From Prevotellaceae bacterium UBA4361 (lineage in GTDB: Bacteria > Bacteroidota > Bacteroidia > Bacteroidales > Bacteroidaceae), in the NCBI GenBank assembly GCA_002393575.1, contig DGSN01000018.1:18573-82572 (forward strand): 64,000 bases of DNA, given 5' to 3'. Each line of letters starts with the position of its first letter. Within the stretch, counting starts at the first letter, position 1. Of this stretch, positions 1-8,826 are shown piece after piece. A program made the translations under genes and the position numbers. Under the pieces are notes generated by a model. That model ran no database searches. It was not told the origin of the DNA and saw only the letters and a program-made list of their open reading frames with translations.

Positions 1-1590
1 CATTATACTATGCCAAGCATCTTTATCTCAACAATCAATTAGTAACCGATTTGGAAATACCTAATACAGTTACAAGTATTAAGTCGTATGCGTTCTACAA
101 TGCTACTGACATCAGTAGTGTAACCATACATAATTCTGTTACCAACATTAGTGGTTCTGCATTTAAGAATTGCAGAAGTTTACAAAAGGTAAATATTGAT
201 GATATTGCCGCATGGTGTAGAATTGATTTTTATGTCACGACAGATGAGTATTACAATTCTGATTTAGAAGATTATTATACTGTTGTTTCTACGAATAATC
301 CATTATACTATGCCAAGCATCTTTATCTCAACAATCAATTAGTAACCAATCTGGAAATACCTAATTCAGTTACAAATATACCGAGTGCATTCTGCAATGC
401 TGTAGACATCAGTAGCGTGACAATATCTAATTCAGTTACTAATATTGATAATTCTGCATTTACAGGTTGTAGTGGCTTGAAAAATGTAGAAATATATTCA
501 AATGCATTTGGAACCTGCTTTAGTAACAACAATTCCATTCAAAAGATTGCTTTAGGTGAACAAGTAACCAGCATAGCAAGCAATGCCTTTAAAGATTGCT
601 CAGGATTGGAAGAAATCAGCATTTCAGCCAACTTAACAAGCATTGGAAGTTCCGCATTTACAAATTGCAATAGCTTGCAAAAAGTTAACATAAACGATAT
701 AGGCACTTGGTGTAAAATTGATTTTAGTAATAACACAGACAACCCTTTGTATTATGCCAAGCATCTTTATCTCAACAATCAAATTGTAACCAATTTGGAA
801 ATACCTAATACAGTTACAAGTATAAAACCGAATGCATTCTACAATGCTTCTGACATCAGTAGTGTGGCAATACCTAATTCAGTTACAAGTATTGATAATT
901 CTGCATTTGCAGGCTGTAGTGGCTTAAAGAGTGTAGAAATAAATACAAATACCATTGGAACATGGTTTAGTAGCAATTTCCAATCTGTTCAAAAAATATC
1001 TTTAGGTGAACAAGTAAGTAGCATAGCAAGTAATGCCTTTAATGGATGTTCGGGTTTGACTGAAATTACAATTCCTTCCAGCGTGACCAGCATTGGCAGT
1101 TCTGCTTTTGAGAACTGTAGTAGTTTACAAAAGGTAAATATAGACGATATTGCAGCTTGGTGTAGAATTGATTTTGGAAATAACACAGCTAATCCTTTAT
1201 ACTATGCCAAGCATCTTTATCTCAACAATCAACTTATAACCAATTTGGAAATACCTAATTCCATCACAAGCATTAAGCCGTATGCGTTCTACAATGCTAT
1301 TGACATCAGTAATGTATCATTACCCAATTTCGTTACCAGTATTAACAAGTATGCATTTTCTGGCTGTTCGGGATTAAACTCAATCAACATTCCTGCCAAT
1401 GTCACAAGCATGGGCAGTTCCGCATTTCAGAATTGTAGTAGTTTGCAAAAGGTAAGCATTGATGATATTGCTGCTTGGTGTAGAATTGATTTTGCTAATA
1501 ACACAGCCAGCCCTTTGTATTACGCCAAACATCTTTATCTCAACAATCAGTTGGTGACAAACTTGGAAATACCGAACACCGTCAACAAAA
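1..1590 (+). repeat. Long coding superrepeats inside the BspA-like gene
   Basis: A nearly identical DNA segment encoding LYYAKHLYLNNQ-(L/I)-(V/I)-T-(N/D)-LEIPN begins at about 1, 301, 745, 1195 and 1513. Spacing is 300, 444, 450 and 318 bases, so units differ by whole LRR blocks. The DNA identity exceeds what protein function needs, suggesting recent duplication or gene conversion. Confidence 0.85.
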
Positions 1591-2387
1591 TAAAACCGTA
1601 TGCTTTTTATAATGCTTCAGACATCAGTAGTGTGACAATACCTAACTCTGTTACCAGCATTGATAATTCTGTATTTACAGGCTGTATTGGTTTGAAGAAT
1701 GTGGAAATAAACATGAATACCATTGGTGCTTGCTTTAGCAACAACAGTTCCATTCAAAAGATAACATTCGGTGAACAAGTGACCAGTATCGGTAGCAATG
1801 CCTTTAAAGGATGTACTGGGTTGACTGAAATAACAATTCCTGCAAGCGTATCAAGTATAGGCAGTGCAGCATTCAGTGGTTGCACGAATCTAAGTGATAT
1901 CACTTCTGAGATTACTGATGTGTTTGTTACAGGAACCAATGCATTTGAGGGATGTGAAAATGCAACACTTCATGTACCAGCAGGAACATTCGTTGCTTAC
2001 TCAGGTAGGGCAGATTGGAACAGGATTGTTCATATAGAGGAGTCGGCATCATCGACTGCATTACAGATGATTTTGGCTTGCAACACTAAAGGAAGTGTAC
2101 TAATCAATGATGAGACAAGGTTTACAAATAAGATTGGTGATGTGGAAGTGAAGGAAGATGTTGAAAACACCTTTATCTTTATTCCGAATGATGGTTGCAA
2201 GTTGGAGCAAGTAACATTGAATGGATTGGATGTCATTTCCTCTGTGAATAACAACAGATTGGTTGCAAGGATTCCGGCTGATTCCCAAATGAACGTGGTA
2301 TTCAGCAAGCAGGGAGATATGAACAGCGATGGAAGGATTGACATCTCTGATGTGGTTTCTCTTGTCAACCTTATCTTGGGACAATAA
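1..2387 (+). CDS. BspA-like leucine-rich-repeat surface protein, 5'-truncated by the window edge
   Basis: The reading frame is open from base 3, so the true start lies upstream; the first possible start inside the window (a TTG at 51) is in the middle of a repeat. The protein is built of LRR_5 (BspA/Treponema type) repeats of the form IPNSVTSI...AFxxCSxL, interleaved with a block containing AAWCRIDF and LYYAKHLYLNNQ. A short non-repeat domain follows, and the last ~22 residues (GDMNSDGRIDISDVV...) look like one dockerin-type calcium-binding repeat, a common C-terminus in Prevotella surface proteins. BspA-like proteins are known as surface adhesins binding host or bacterial partners; the role here is inferred from family only. 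No T9SS tail is visible. A strong terminator follows 44 bases after the stop. Confidence 0.9.
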   Translation, partial: LYYAKHLYLNNQLVTDLEIPNTVTSIKSYAFYNATDISSVTIHNSVTNISGSAFKNCRSLQKVNIDDIAAWCRIDFYVTTDEYYNSDLEDYYTVVSTNNPLYYAKHLYLNNQLVTNLEIPNSVTNIPSAFCNAVDISSVTISNSVTNIDNSAFTGCSGLKNVEIYSNAFGTCFSNNNSIQKIALGEQVTSIASNAFKDCSGLEEISISANLTSIGSSAFTNCNSLQKVNINDIGTWCKIDFSNNTDNPLYYAKHLYLNNQIVTNLEIPNTVTSIKPNAFYNASDISSVAIPNSVTSIDNSAFAGCSGLKSVEINTNTIGTWFSSNFQSVQKISLGEQVSSIASNAFNGCSGLTEITIPSSVTSIGSSAFENCSSLQKVNIDDIAAWCRIDFGNNTANPLYYAKHLYLNNQLITNLEIPNSITSIKPYAFYNAIDISNVSLPNFVTSINKYAFSGCSGLNSINIPANVTSMGSSAFQNCSSLQKVSIDDIAAWCRIDFANNTASPLYYAKHLYLNNQLVTNLEIPNTVNKIKPYAFYNASDISSVTIPNSVTSIDNSVFTGCIGLKNVEINMNTIGACFSNNSSIQKITFGEQVTSIGSNAFKGCTGLTEITIPASVSSIGSAAFSGCTNLSDITSEITDVFVTGTNAFEGCENATLHVPAGTFVAYSGRADWNRIVHIEESASSTALQMILACNTKGSVLINDETRFTNKIGDVEVKEDVENTFIFIPNDGCKLEQVTLNGLDVISSVNNNRLVARIPADSQMNVVFSKQGDMNSDGRIDISDVVSLVNLILGQ

Positions 2388-2430
2388 ACCAAGAAATGCT
2401 CTCAGAAAGGTGATAGATTGAAAAAGTGAA

Positions 2431-2475
2431 AGAATCCCTGAAAGATATTAGAATTTTTCAGGGATTCTTTATTTT
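2431..2475 (+). terminator. Rho-independent terminator after the BspA-like gene
   Basis: Perfect 13-bp inverted repeat, AGAATCCCTGAAA (2431-2443) and its complement (2457-2469), followed by a T-rich tract. Confidence 0.85.
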
Positions 2476-2560
2476 TTGTCGTTGAATAGATCATTCTTTT
2501 GCATTAACCTAACCCCTCTTTCGCCTTGTCTAAACCCTTCTTTTGTTTCAACTATACGTC

Positions 2561-2680
2561 CGAGCCCTCGCTTGCGTTTCAGCGAGCCCTCGCTTGCGCA
2601 TCAACGAGCCCTCGCTTGATTTACAACGAGCCTTCGCTGTTTCAGTAAAATCGAAAGCAAAATTCAGTTGAATCAAAGGG
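2561..2680. repeat. Four-unit 22-bp palindrome array, locus 1
   Basis: CGAGCCCTCG cores start at 2561, 2583 and 2605, and CGAGCCTTCG at 2627: four units at an exact 22-bp period with 12 variable bases between cores. A tail similar to that at loci 2, 3 and 5 follows (AATCGAAAGC then TTCAGT). Lies between the BspA-like terminator and the promoter of the ATPase gene. No gene is visible in 2388-2848. Confidence 0.85.
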
Positions 2681-2776
2681 AAGGTTCTTGAATTTTGAAG
2701 TAGCGTTTTGATATTGATGATAAAGCATTAATCAACAGAGTATCATGTGACTCTATAAAAAAACAGGCTGAAATCC

Positions 2777-2807
2777 TTGTTTTATTAAATCGGATTTTAT
2801 AAATTTG
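2777..2807 (+). promoter_or_regulatory. Bacteroidetes-type promoter of the DUF4143 ATPase gene
   Basis: TTG at 2777-2779, 20 bases, then TAAATTTG at 2800-2807, matching the Bacteroidetes -33/-7 pattern. The implied transcript starts near 2813, which favours the ATG at 2849 over the GTG at 2810. Confidence 0.6.
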
Positions 2808-2848
2808 CGGTGTTTTATAAGATTCTGTTTAATAAAACCTTCTTTTCT

Positions 2849-4132
2849 ATGGCTATTTCAAGAAACACATTGCGCCAAGTGATGCTTGATAATCAAAAGG
2901 ATGTAGAGCATTATGATGTGTTCCCACGAGACTATGACCTTGATTCTTTCCCCTTGCAGGTGTTTGTTGGGGTAAGACGGTCGGGCAAGTCGTTTTTGAT
3001 GTTCCAAAAAATACGTCAGATGCTCAACGAGGGTCATGGTTGGGAGGATATGCTCTATCTTGATTTTGAGGACCGACGGCTTGAAGGATTTTCTGCTGAT
3101 GATTTCAATCTTATTTTGGAGTGCCATCAGGAGATGTATGGAAAACGTCCGATGCTGTTTCTTGATGAAATCCAGAATGTTGATGGCTGGCAAAAGTTTG
3201 CGCGCAATTTAGCCGACAAGAAATATAGTGTTTTTATTACTGGCAGTAATGCTAAGATGCTTTCAAAGGATATTATGTCCGCTTTGGGAGGTCGGTATAT
3301 TCCTGTGGAGGTCTATCCTTTTAGTTTCACGGAATATCTTGATTATCTGGCAATACCACATGCGGAACTGGAGCTTGAGGCTACGGAGTCGAAGGCACGA
3401 ATGATGAATGCCTACAATGAGTATCTTGTATGGGGTGGTTTGCCTGAATCTATTCATCTGCCCGTCAAGCGTTCGTACCTTTCGAGTGTCTTTCAGAAGA
3501 TTTATCTTGGCGACATCGCGCAGCGAAATGGGGTTTCAAATCCTAAATTGCTTCAGCTGTTGACTAAGAAGATTGCTGAAAGTGTCATGCAACCCATATC
3601 GTACAACCGTTTGTCGAAGATTCTTTCCAGTGTGGCAGGAAAAGTGAGCGTACCCACTGTTTCCAACTATGTAAGTTATTCTGAAGACGCATGGTTGCTT
3701 TTACGACTGAGGAACATTGCTTCTGCGTTTGCTGAAAAAGAAAGTATCTGCAAATACTATTACATTGACAACGGTTTACTTTCAATTCAGTTGTTGAATG
3801 CAGACACGCTTCTTTTGGAGAATGCTGTGGCTCTTTCTCTTTTTCGGAAATATGGGCATGACCTTGATAATGAGCGTGTTTATTTCTATAATACCAATGT
3901 CGAGGTGGATTTCTATGTTCCAGAAGAAGAACTCGCTGTGCAAGTGTCTTACTCTTTGGAGGATGAAACGACAAGGAAGAGGGAGGTGGATGCCCTTAGT
4001 AAACTACCTGCTGTTTATCCATGCAAACGAAGGGTCATTATTACTTACGATGAGGAGAACACCATCACGGATAAGCTGGGCGACATAGAAATAATTCCTT
4101 GCTGGAAATGGCTTTTGGATGCGGGAGTCTAA
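2849..4132 (+). CDS. AAA-type ATPase with DUF4143 C-terminal domain
   Basis: A protein of about 427 residues. Walker A is GVRRSGKS (around residue 40) and Walker B is LFLDEIQN (around 101), followed by the YPFSFTEYLDY segment and the C-terminal DUF4143 region (DNGLLS, VDFYV) usual in this family. The family is widespread in Bacteroidetes and archaea; its biological function is poorly known. I chose the ATG at 2849 because the GTG at 2810 lies just before the expected transcript start. The gene is 48 bases upstream of mcrB in the same direction and could be co-transcribed with the restriction genes. A second member of the superfamily lies at 60275-61615. Confidence 0.85.
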   Translation: MAISRNTLRQVMLDNQKDVEHYDVFPRDYDLDSFPLQVFVGVRRSGKSFLMFQKIRQMLNEGHGWEDMLYLDFEDRRLEGFSADDFNLILECHQEMYGKRPMLFLDEIQNVDGWQKFARNLADKKYSVFITGSNAKMLSKDIMSALGGRYIPVEVYPFSFTEYLDYLAIPHAELELEATESKARMMNAYNEYLVWGGLPESIHLPVKRSYLSSVFQKIYLGDIAQRNGVSNPKLLQLLTKKIAESVMQPISYNRLSKILSSVAGKVSVPTVSNYVSYSEDAWLLLRLRNIASAFAEKESICKYYYIDNGLLSIQLLNADTLLLENAVALSLFRKYGHDLDNERVYFYNTNVEVDFYVPEEELAVQVSYSLEDETTRKREVDALSKLPAVYPCKRRVIITYDEENTITDKLGDIEIIPCWKWLLDAGV

Positions 4133-4180
4133 ACGATGTTTCAGCGATTGAAAAAACATGTTTGATGATTGAGCATAAGA

Positions 4181-5632
4181 ATGAATAAAGACCAGATTAA
4201 TATGAAACAGTTATGGCTGTTCAAGGCAGATGATGAGGTGTCTGCATTCGACAATATGATGAATAACAATTATCTCTCAGTCTATGCTTGGGGAGAAATT
4301 GGTGATTTGAATCAGTATGCCAATGAAGAGGAAATCACGGAGGCGTTGGAGAAAAATGTTTTTGAATACAACAAGGCGGTGAATGAACGCGCGGTAAAAC
4401 CGATGCATTCGGCGAATATGTTGTATGCCATGAAGCATGAAATGAGGGTTGGTGATTATGTGATTTGTAGGAAGAGTCGTGGTGACAAGTTTGTTGCAGT
4501 GGGAATCGTGGAGGGTGGTTACTTCTTTAATCTGAAAGAGGAGAAAAACAAACATTGTGTTAGGGTGAAATGGAGGCGTGTTGAATGGGATATTCATCAG
4601 ATTAGGCAGGATTTTAAGGATGCTGTTCCCGAAAAGCCCCGATTGCTGAATGTGACGAAATATGACTGGGCAAAGAGAGTCATGGAATTGATTGAAGGTG
4701 CTACAGACAGCGCAGATGCGGAATCTATAAGAAACGAAGTTGTTAGAATGAAAGAAGTGGAAATTCTCAAACAAAAGAAGCAAATCGTTTTGCAAGGGGC
4801 TCCAGGCACTGGAAAGACCTATATGTCTGCTGCTATTGCTGTGGCGATTTGCGATGGGGAAGAGGCTGTGCCAACGGATAGGAAATTGCTGATGGCACGC
4901 TATCGGCAATTGGTTGACGAGCATCGCATTGCTTTCACGACTTTTCATCAGTCGATGGACTATGAGGAGTTTGTGGAAGGAATCAAACCTGTGACGGTAG
5001 AGGGAAATGTCACCTACGAGGTGAGAAGCGGCATATTCCTTGACATGTGTAAGGAAGCTTTGAAGGCTCAGAATAGCGATAATCCTAAAGAATCGAACTA
5101 TGTTCTGATTATTGATGAAATCAATCGCGCCAATATCAGTAAGGTATTAGGCGAATTGATTACTCTGCTTGAGGCAGACAAGCGTCTTGGTGAAGTGAAT
5201 GAAGTGAAAGTGCACTTGCCGTATTCGAAGGAAGAGTTTGGGGTTCCTTCCAATCTTTTTATTATTGGCACGATGAATACGGCAGACCGTAGCGTGGGTT
5301 ATATAGACTATGCTATCCGTCGCCGTTTTGCATTCATCACCATCAAGGCTAATCGTAGTGTTGTTGAAAATTACAATTCTTCGACATCGGGTTTCGCCTT
5401 GGAATGTTTCGACAAGGTGAAGGCATGGATGAGTGATGAGAATGTGGTGGGTGATATAGATGCCGAAGACTTGATGGTGGGCCACAGCTATTTTCTTGCA
5501 GACAGTGTTCCGGAGTTGAGGCTGAAGATGAAGTATGAAGTGATTCCTTTGCTTCGTGAATATATGAACGATGGCATTTTGAGAGCAGACATCAAGCAGG
5601 AAGTTAAAGATTGGGAAGCAGAACTCGGATGA
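4181..5632 (+). CDS. mcrB: McrB-like GTP-dependent restriction motor subunit
   Basis: About 483 residues. The N-terminal ~150 residues look like a DNA-recognition domain of the EVE/PUA type (VGDYVICRKS, FVAVGIVEGGYFF). The C-terminal AAA+ motor has Walker A GAPGTGKT (around 206), Walker B LIIDEINRA (around 308) and MNTADRS (around 362), the last two being McrB-type signatures. In type IV McrBC systems McrB binds modified DNA and translocates it by GTP hydrolysis, recruiting the McrC nuclease. The stop overlaps the mcrC start by 4 bases (ATGA), confirming translational coupling. ATG 4181 is used rather than an upstream TTG; ATG 4202 is also possible. The modified base recognised cannot be read from sequence. 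Confidence 0.9.
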   Translation: MNKDQINMKQLWLFKADDEVSAFDNMMNNNYLSVYAWGEIGDLNQYANEEEITEALEKNVFEYNKAVNERAVKPMHSANMLYAMKHEMRVGDYVICRKSRGDKFVAVGIVEGGYFFNLKEEKNKHCVRVKWRRVEWDIHQIRQDFKDAVPEKPRLLNVTKYDWAKRVMELIEGATDSADAESIRNEVVRMKEVEILKQKKQIVLQGAPGTGKTYMSAAIAVAICDGEEAVPTDRKLLMARYRQLVDEHRIAFTTFHQSMDYEEFVEGIKPVTVEGNVTYEVRSGIFLDMCKEALKAQNSDNPKESNYVLIIDEINRANISKVLGELITLLEADKRLGEVNEVKVHLPYSKEEFGVPSNLFIIGTMNTADRSVGYIDYAIRRRFAFITIKANRSVVENYNSSTSGFALECFDKVKAWMSDENVVGDIDAEDLMVGHSYFLADSVPELRLKMKYEVIPLLREYMNDGILRADIKQEVKDWEAELG

Positions 5633-6906
5633 CGCGCATCTTATCCATAGAAGAACATAGGCCACTGACTGACAGTCCCCTTTTCCATGAGGTTTTCGAC
5701 GAGAACGAGGCATTATGGAAATGCTTTCCAGATGCAACCCATGCACGGGGAAAGCAGTTGTTGGGCTGCTATGTGGAAGGTTGGCCAGCACCTGTTCCTA
5801 CTGCCAGCTATCACGTAGGTCTCGCTTGGCTCAAAGAGGGAGAGGTGGCTTTGCATGTGTTCCCCAAGATAAGAGGCTTGGACTTCATGGCGATGTTCAT
5901 GACATGCTTAAAAAACAAGGATAATGAAGTGCAGGAGAAGTTGATGCATATTTATGGATTTGACTTCAAGAAACCTTCCATTGATGCTCATGGGCTGCAC
6001 ATCGATGTGACTCCTTTCATTATCATTCACTTCTTGTCTTTGCTTGAACCGATTGTCAAGAAGGGGTTGAAGCACAACTATGTGTTTGAGGAAGAGAATC
6101 TGCAAGGCAAGTTGAAAGGAAAGTTGGTTTTCTCTCAGCATTTCAAAAAGAACGTGCTTAACCATAGGCTTGACAAGAACTATTGTCGATACCAAGAATA
6201 TTCGATTGACTGCACTGAAAACAAGATATTAAAGAAGGCACTTTCTTTTGCAGAAAGCTACATTCAGCACTATCATCTGAAAGTGTCGGACAGTCATACT
6301 CGCACGATTCAGCAGGCAAAGAGTTTGTTTTCGGAGGTAAGCGACACTTGCTTTCCTTCCGAGATAGAGCGATTCCGCGTAAATCCTTTATTCAGGGAAT
6401 ATGCCAGGGCTATAGGTGTGGCAAAACTGATATTGCGAAGATTTGGCTATGATGTGCAAAGGGTGGAAAGGCAGCCAAACATGGTACCTCCATTTTGGAT
6501 GGATATGTCGTTGCTTTTTGAAACATACGTCCTTGGGCTGTTGTCGGAGAAGTATGGGCAAAGCATCAAATATCATATCGCTACGAATGGCAATGAGATT
6601 GACTTTGGTAAGCCCGATGAGAAGATGATTATTGATACCAAGTATATTTATCACTGGAGGGACAGAGTCAACCACGATAACATCCGCCAGTTGTCGGGCT
6701 ATGCTCGTAACAAGCAAATTCGTCGTAAACTGATGGGCGATTTGTATGAGACTGAGATATTACCTTGTATGATTATTTATCCTGCGGCAGATGGCATAGA
6801 GTTTTTCTCCAAGAACCTGCTTCTTGATGAACCATGCGAGGAAATAGAAACATATTTGAAATTTTACAGGTTGGGCATTCGGTTGCCAATTCAATCTTGC
6901 GTTTAA
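5629..6906 (+). CDS. mcrC: McrC-like nuclease subunit
   Basis: About 425 residues starting at the ATG overlapping the mcrB stop. The N-terminal half (VALHVFPKIRGLDF) is the McrC scaffold, and the C-terminal PD-(D/E)XK nuclease core is visible as NEIDFGKP (around 321) and IIDTKYIY (around 333), with D...DTK as likely metal ligands. McrC caps and stimulates the McrB ring and cuts DNA between modified sites. All key residues look intact, so the system is probably active. An AlkZ-related gene follows after 13 bases. Confidence 0.9.
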   Translation: MTRILSIEEHRPLTDSPLFHEVFDENEALWKCFPDATHARGKQLLGCYVEGWPAPVPTASYHVGLAWLKEGEVALHVFPKIRGLDFMAMFMTCLKNKDNEVQEKLMHIYGFDFKKPSIDAHGLHIDVTPFIIIHFLSLLEPIVKKGLKHNYVFEEENLQGKLKGKLVFSQHFKKNVLNHRLDKNYCRYQEYSIDCTENKILKKALSFAESYIQHYHLKVSDSHTRTIQQAKSLFSEVSDTCFPSEIERFRVNPLFREYARAIGVAKLILRRFGYDVQRVERQPNMVPPFWMDMSLLFETYVLGLLSEKYGQSIKYHIATNGNEIDFGKPDEKMIIDTKYIYHWRDRVNHDNIRQLSGYARNKQIRRKLMGDLYETEILPCMIIYPAADGIEFFSKNLLLDEPCEEIETYLKFYRLGIRLPIQSCV

Positions 6907-6919
6907 TTATTTTGAAAAG

Positions 6920-7573
6920 ATGATATATTCTTGCGTACAACTGATTGAGTATGTTCATGAGGTGGGATTTCTGCCTTTGTTGGACAGTGGTATTCCTGGG
7001 TTCTCAGCCGAGGATGTGGTGGATGAAGATTGTAGATACGTGACGTTTCCCGAAGGGGGATGGGACTGGCCGCTGTGGAAGTGGAAAGGACAGGTGGTGA
7101 CGGATGGCGGCTGCATGTATGGCAAATTCTTCAGAAAGAAAGCTGGATTTATCAGCAAGGAGTGGTGGCCCGATTTCTTCAACTATCGCCGCAGCGTGAA
7201 CCCTGCTCCTGCAGAGGGAAGCATTGAAGACACGATTCTCAATGTGCTGAGCATTCACGGCAGTCTTATCACTCGCGACTTGCGTGCTGCCTGTGGGTTC
7301 ATGGGACCGAATATGCGCAGTCGGTTCGATGCATATATCACACGCTTACAGATGGGCTGCTACATCGTGACGGAGGATTTTATCTATCCTACTGATAAAC
7401 ACGGACAGGAATACGGATGGGGATTGTCGTTGCTTACCACGCCTGAACAACTGTATGGGCGAGAGGCTTGCGAATGTGAGCGAACGCCGATGGAGTCGCG
7501 CCAACGCATTTTTGAGCATCTGCACTCCGTTCTGCCCAATGCTACGGAACAACAAATCGCTCGCCTTATCTGA
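6920..7573 (+). CDS. AlkZ-related protein
   Basis: 217 residues, no signal peptide. It begins with a block YGFLP-like (VGFLPLLDSGIPGFSAED) followed by WPLWKWKG, CMYGKFFRKKAGF, WWPDFFNYRR, and later SRFDAYITRLQMGCYIV and EYGWGLSLLTTPE. I recognise this arrangement as the AlkZ-related family common in Bacteroidetes, distantly related to HTH_42/AlkZ winged-helix DNA glycosylases that unhook interstrand crosslinks. Enzymatic activity is not established. Only 13 bases separate it from mcrC, with a purine-rich GAAAAG before the ATG, so it is probably in the same operon; DNA repair or recognition of modified DNA would fit. Confidence 0.7.
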   Translation: MIYSCVQLIEYVHEVGFLPLLDSGIPGFSAEDVVDEDCRYVTFPEGGWDWPLWKWKGQVVTDGGCMYGKFFRKKAGFISKEWWPDFFNYRRSVNPAPAEGSIEDTILNVLSIHGSLITRDLRAACGFMGPNMRSRFDAYITRLQMGCYIVTEDFIYPTDKHGQEYGWGLSLLTTPEQLYGREACECERTPMESRQRIFEHLHSVLPNATEQQIARLI

Positions 7574-7612
7574 GTTTCTCCTTATTTATTATTTACAATA
7601 AACGCAATCATT

Positions 7613-8566
7613 ATGATTACTGTTCCAACATTCGATGTTCTTGCCAAGTTGGCAGAGTATTTCATGGCTGTTCCCTACAATGTGACGCCGCAGGGTCTCT
7701 ATACAGCCAGTTCGCTTTATGAGGGTTTGCTGAATGACGATTCTGTTCCTATTGGTGACTGCTACGACCAGAAGGTGTATGAATACTATCTGAGCATGGG
7801 AAAACATGCTACTTACGAGCGTGAAATGCTGGGGCGTTCGTTGCACGACTATGCGATAGGCAAGGCGCTCGACAAGTATCTGACGCAGTACGACCGCTTG
7901 AAAGTGGTGGGTGTGATGGGTGGACATGGGATGTTGCGAACGGAAAACACCTATCGCGAAATTGTCCTGATGAGTAAGGAACTCACTGAGCGCTTTTCGC
8001 TGATGGTGACGGGAGGCGGTCCGGGCGCGATGGAAGCCACGCACTTGGGAGCATGGATGGCTGGAAGAAGCGTGGAGGAAGTGGATGAGGCGTTGGAAAT
8101 GCTGCGGGTGGCTCCTTCGTTCAAGGATGAGGAGTGGTTGCGGTCGGCATTTCGGGTGATGCGTCGTTTCCCACAGCACGTATTCCGCAGTTTGGGCTTA
8201 CCAACTTGGCTCTATGGCCATGAGCCTTCCACGCCGTTTGCCACGGACATTGCCAAATTCTTCGACAACAGTATTCGCGAGGATTCCATCTTGACCATCG
8301 CTTTCGGAGGAATCATCTTCACGCCAGGCAGTGCGGGCACCATGCAGGAGGTGTTCCAAGAAGCGGTGCAGAACCACTATCTGAGCTTTGGTCTGTCGTC
8401 GCCGATGATTTTCCTTGGGCAACAGTTTTGGGACGAGGAAATGCCTGTCTATCCTTTCTTGGAAGACTTGGTGAAGAAAGGAAAATACAAGAACTTGAAC
8501 TTGGTGCTGGTTGACACGGGGCACGATGCCGTGCAGGAATTGCTCCGTTTCAGAAATAAAGAGTAG
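7613..8566 (+). CDS. LOG-family nucleotide monophosphate nucleosidase-like protein
   Basis: 317 residues. A Rossmann-like core contains VVGVMGGHGML (around 100), TGGGPGAMEA (around 132) and PGSAGTMQE (around 239), a variant of the PGGxGTxxE signature of LOG/"lysine decarboxylase-like" proteins. Characterised LOG enzymes release the base from nucleoside 5'-monophosphates (plant and bacterial cytokinin-activating enzymes, E. coli PpnN). The long N-terminal extension of about 95 residues resembles the PpnN class rather than the short ~190-aa LOGs. It starts 39 bases after the AlkZ-related gene and may share its transcript, but a housekeeping role is as likely. Confidence 0.8.
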   Translation: MITVPTFDVLAKLAEYFMAVPYNVTPQGLYTASSLYEGLLNDDSVPIGDCYDQKVYEYYLSMGKHATYEREMLGRSLHDYAIGKALDKYLTQYDRLKVVGVMGGHGMLRTENTYREIVLMSKELTERFSLMVTGGGPGAMEATHLGAWMAGRSVEEVDEALEMLRVAPSFKDEEWLRSAFRVMRRFPQHVFRSLGLPTWLYGHEPSTPFATDIAKFFDNSIREDSILTIAFGGIIFTPGSAGTMQEVFQEAVQNHYLSFGLSSPMIFLGQQFWDEEMPVYPFLEDLVKKGKYKNLNLVLVDTGHDAVQELLRFRNKE

Positions 8567-8569
8567 GGT

Positions 8570-8764
8570 TCAATGGCGGAGCCGTTCCATGAAATCTTTC
8601 AGAATGGCTTCGCGTTCTTCGGCAGTGGTTTGCGGAAAATGTTCAGCAAGAATCTCTTTGAGGGCTTGTTCTGCCTTCGTGCGCATCTGTGCCTTGCCTG
8701 CTCGCAAACCTGTGGAGAGGTCGGTCTTGGGGAGAAGTTGTCGGTTGAAATTGCCGTCGCTCAT
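8570..8764 (-). CDS. Small conserved protein downstream of radical SAM gene
   Basis: 64 residues beginning MSDGNFNRQLLP and containing TGLRAGKAQMRTKA followed by a predicted helix. The ORF extends upstream through a low-complexity repeat (HSSFFHSSF), which is intergenic repeat DNA, so I place the start at the ATG at 8764. Similar short proteins with NFNRxLLP...GxRxGxAQM accompany a COG0731 radical SAM gene in other Bacteroidales. Function unknown; convergent with the LOG gene, with 3 bases between the two stops. Confidence 0.7.
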   Translation of the reverse strand: MSDGNFNRQLLPKTDLSTGLRAGKAQMRTKAEQALKEILAEHFPQTTAEEREAILKDFMERLRH

Positions 8765-8826
8765 GGAGAGGGAAATGAGGAATGAAGAATGAGAAAATGA
8801 AGAATGAAAGAATGATGAATGAAGAA

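Noticed and set aside
2561..2640. 22-bp arrays considered as CRISPR arrays
   Set aside because: Repeat cores of 10 bp and 12-base spacers are far too short, and no cas genes occur in the window.
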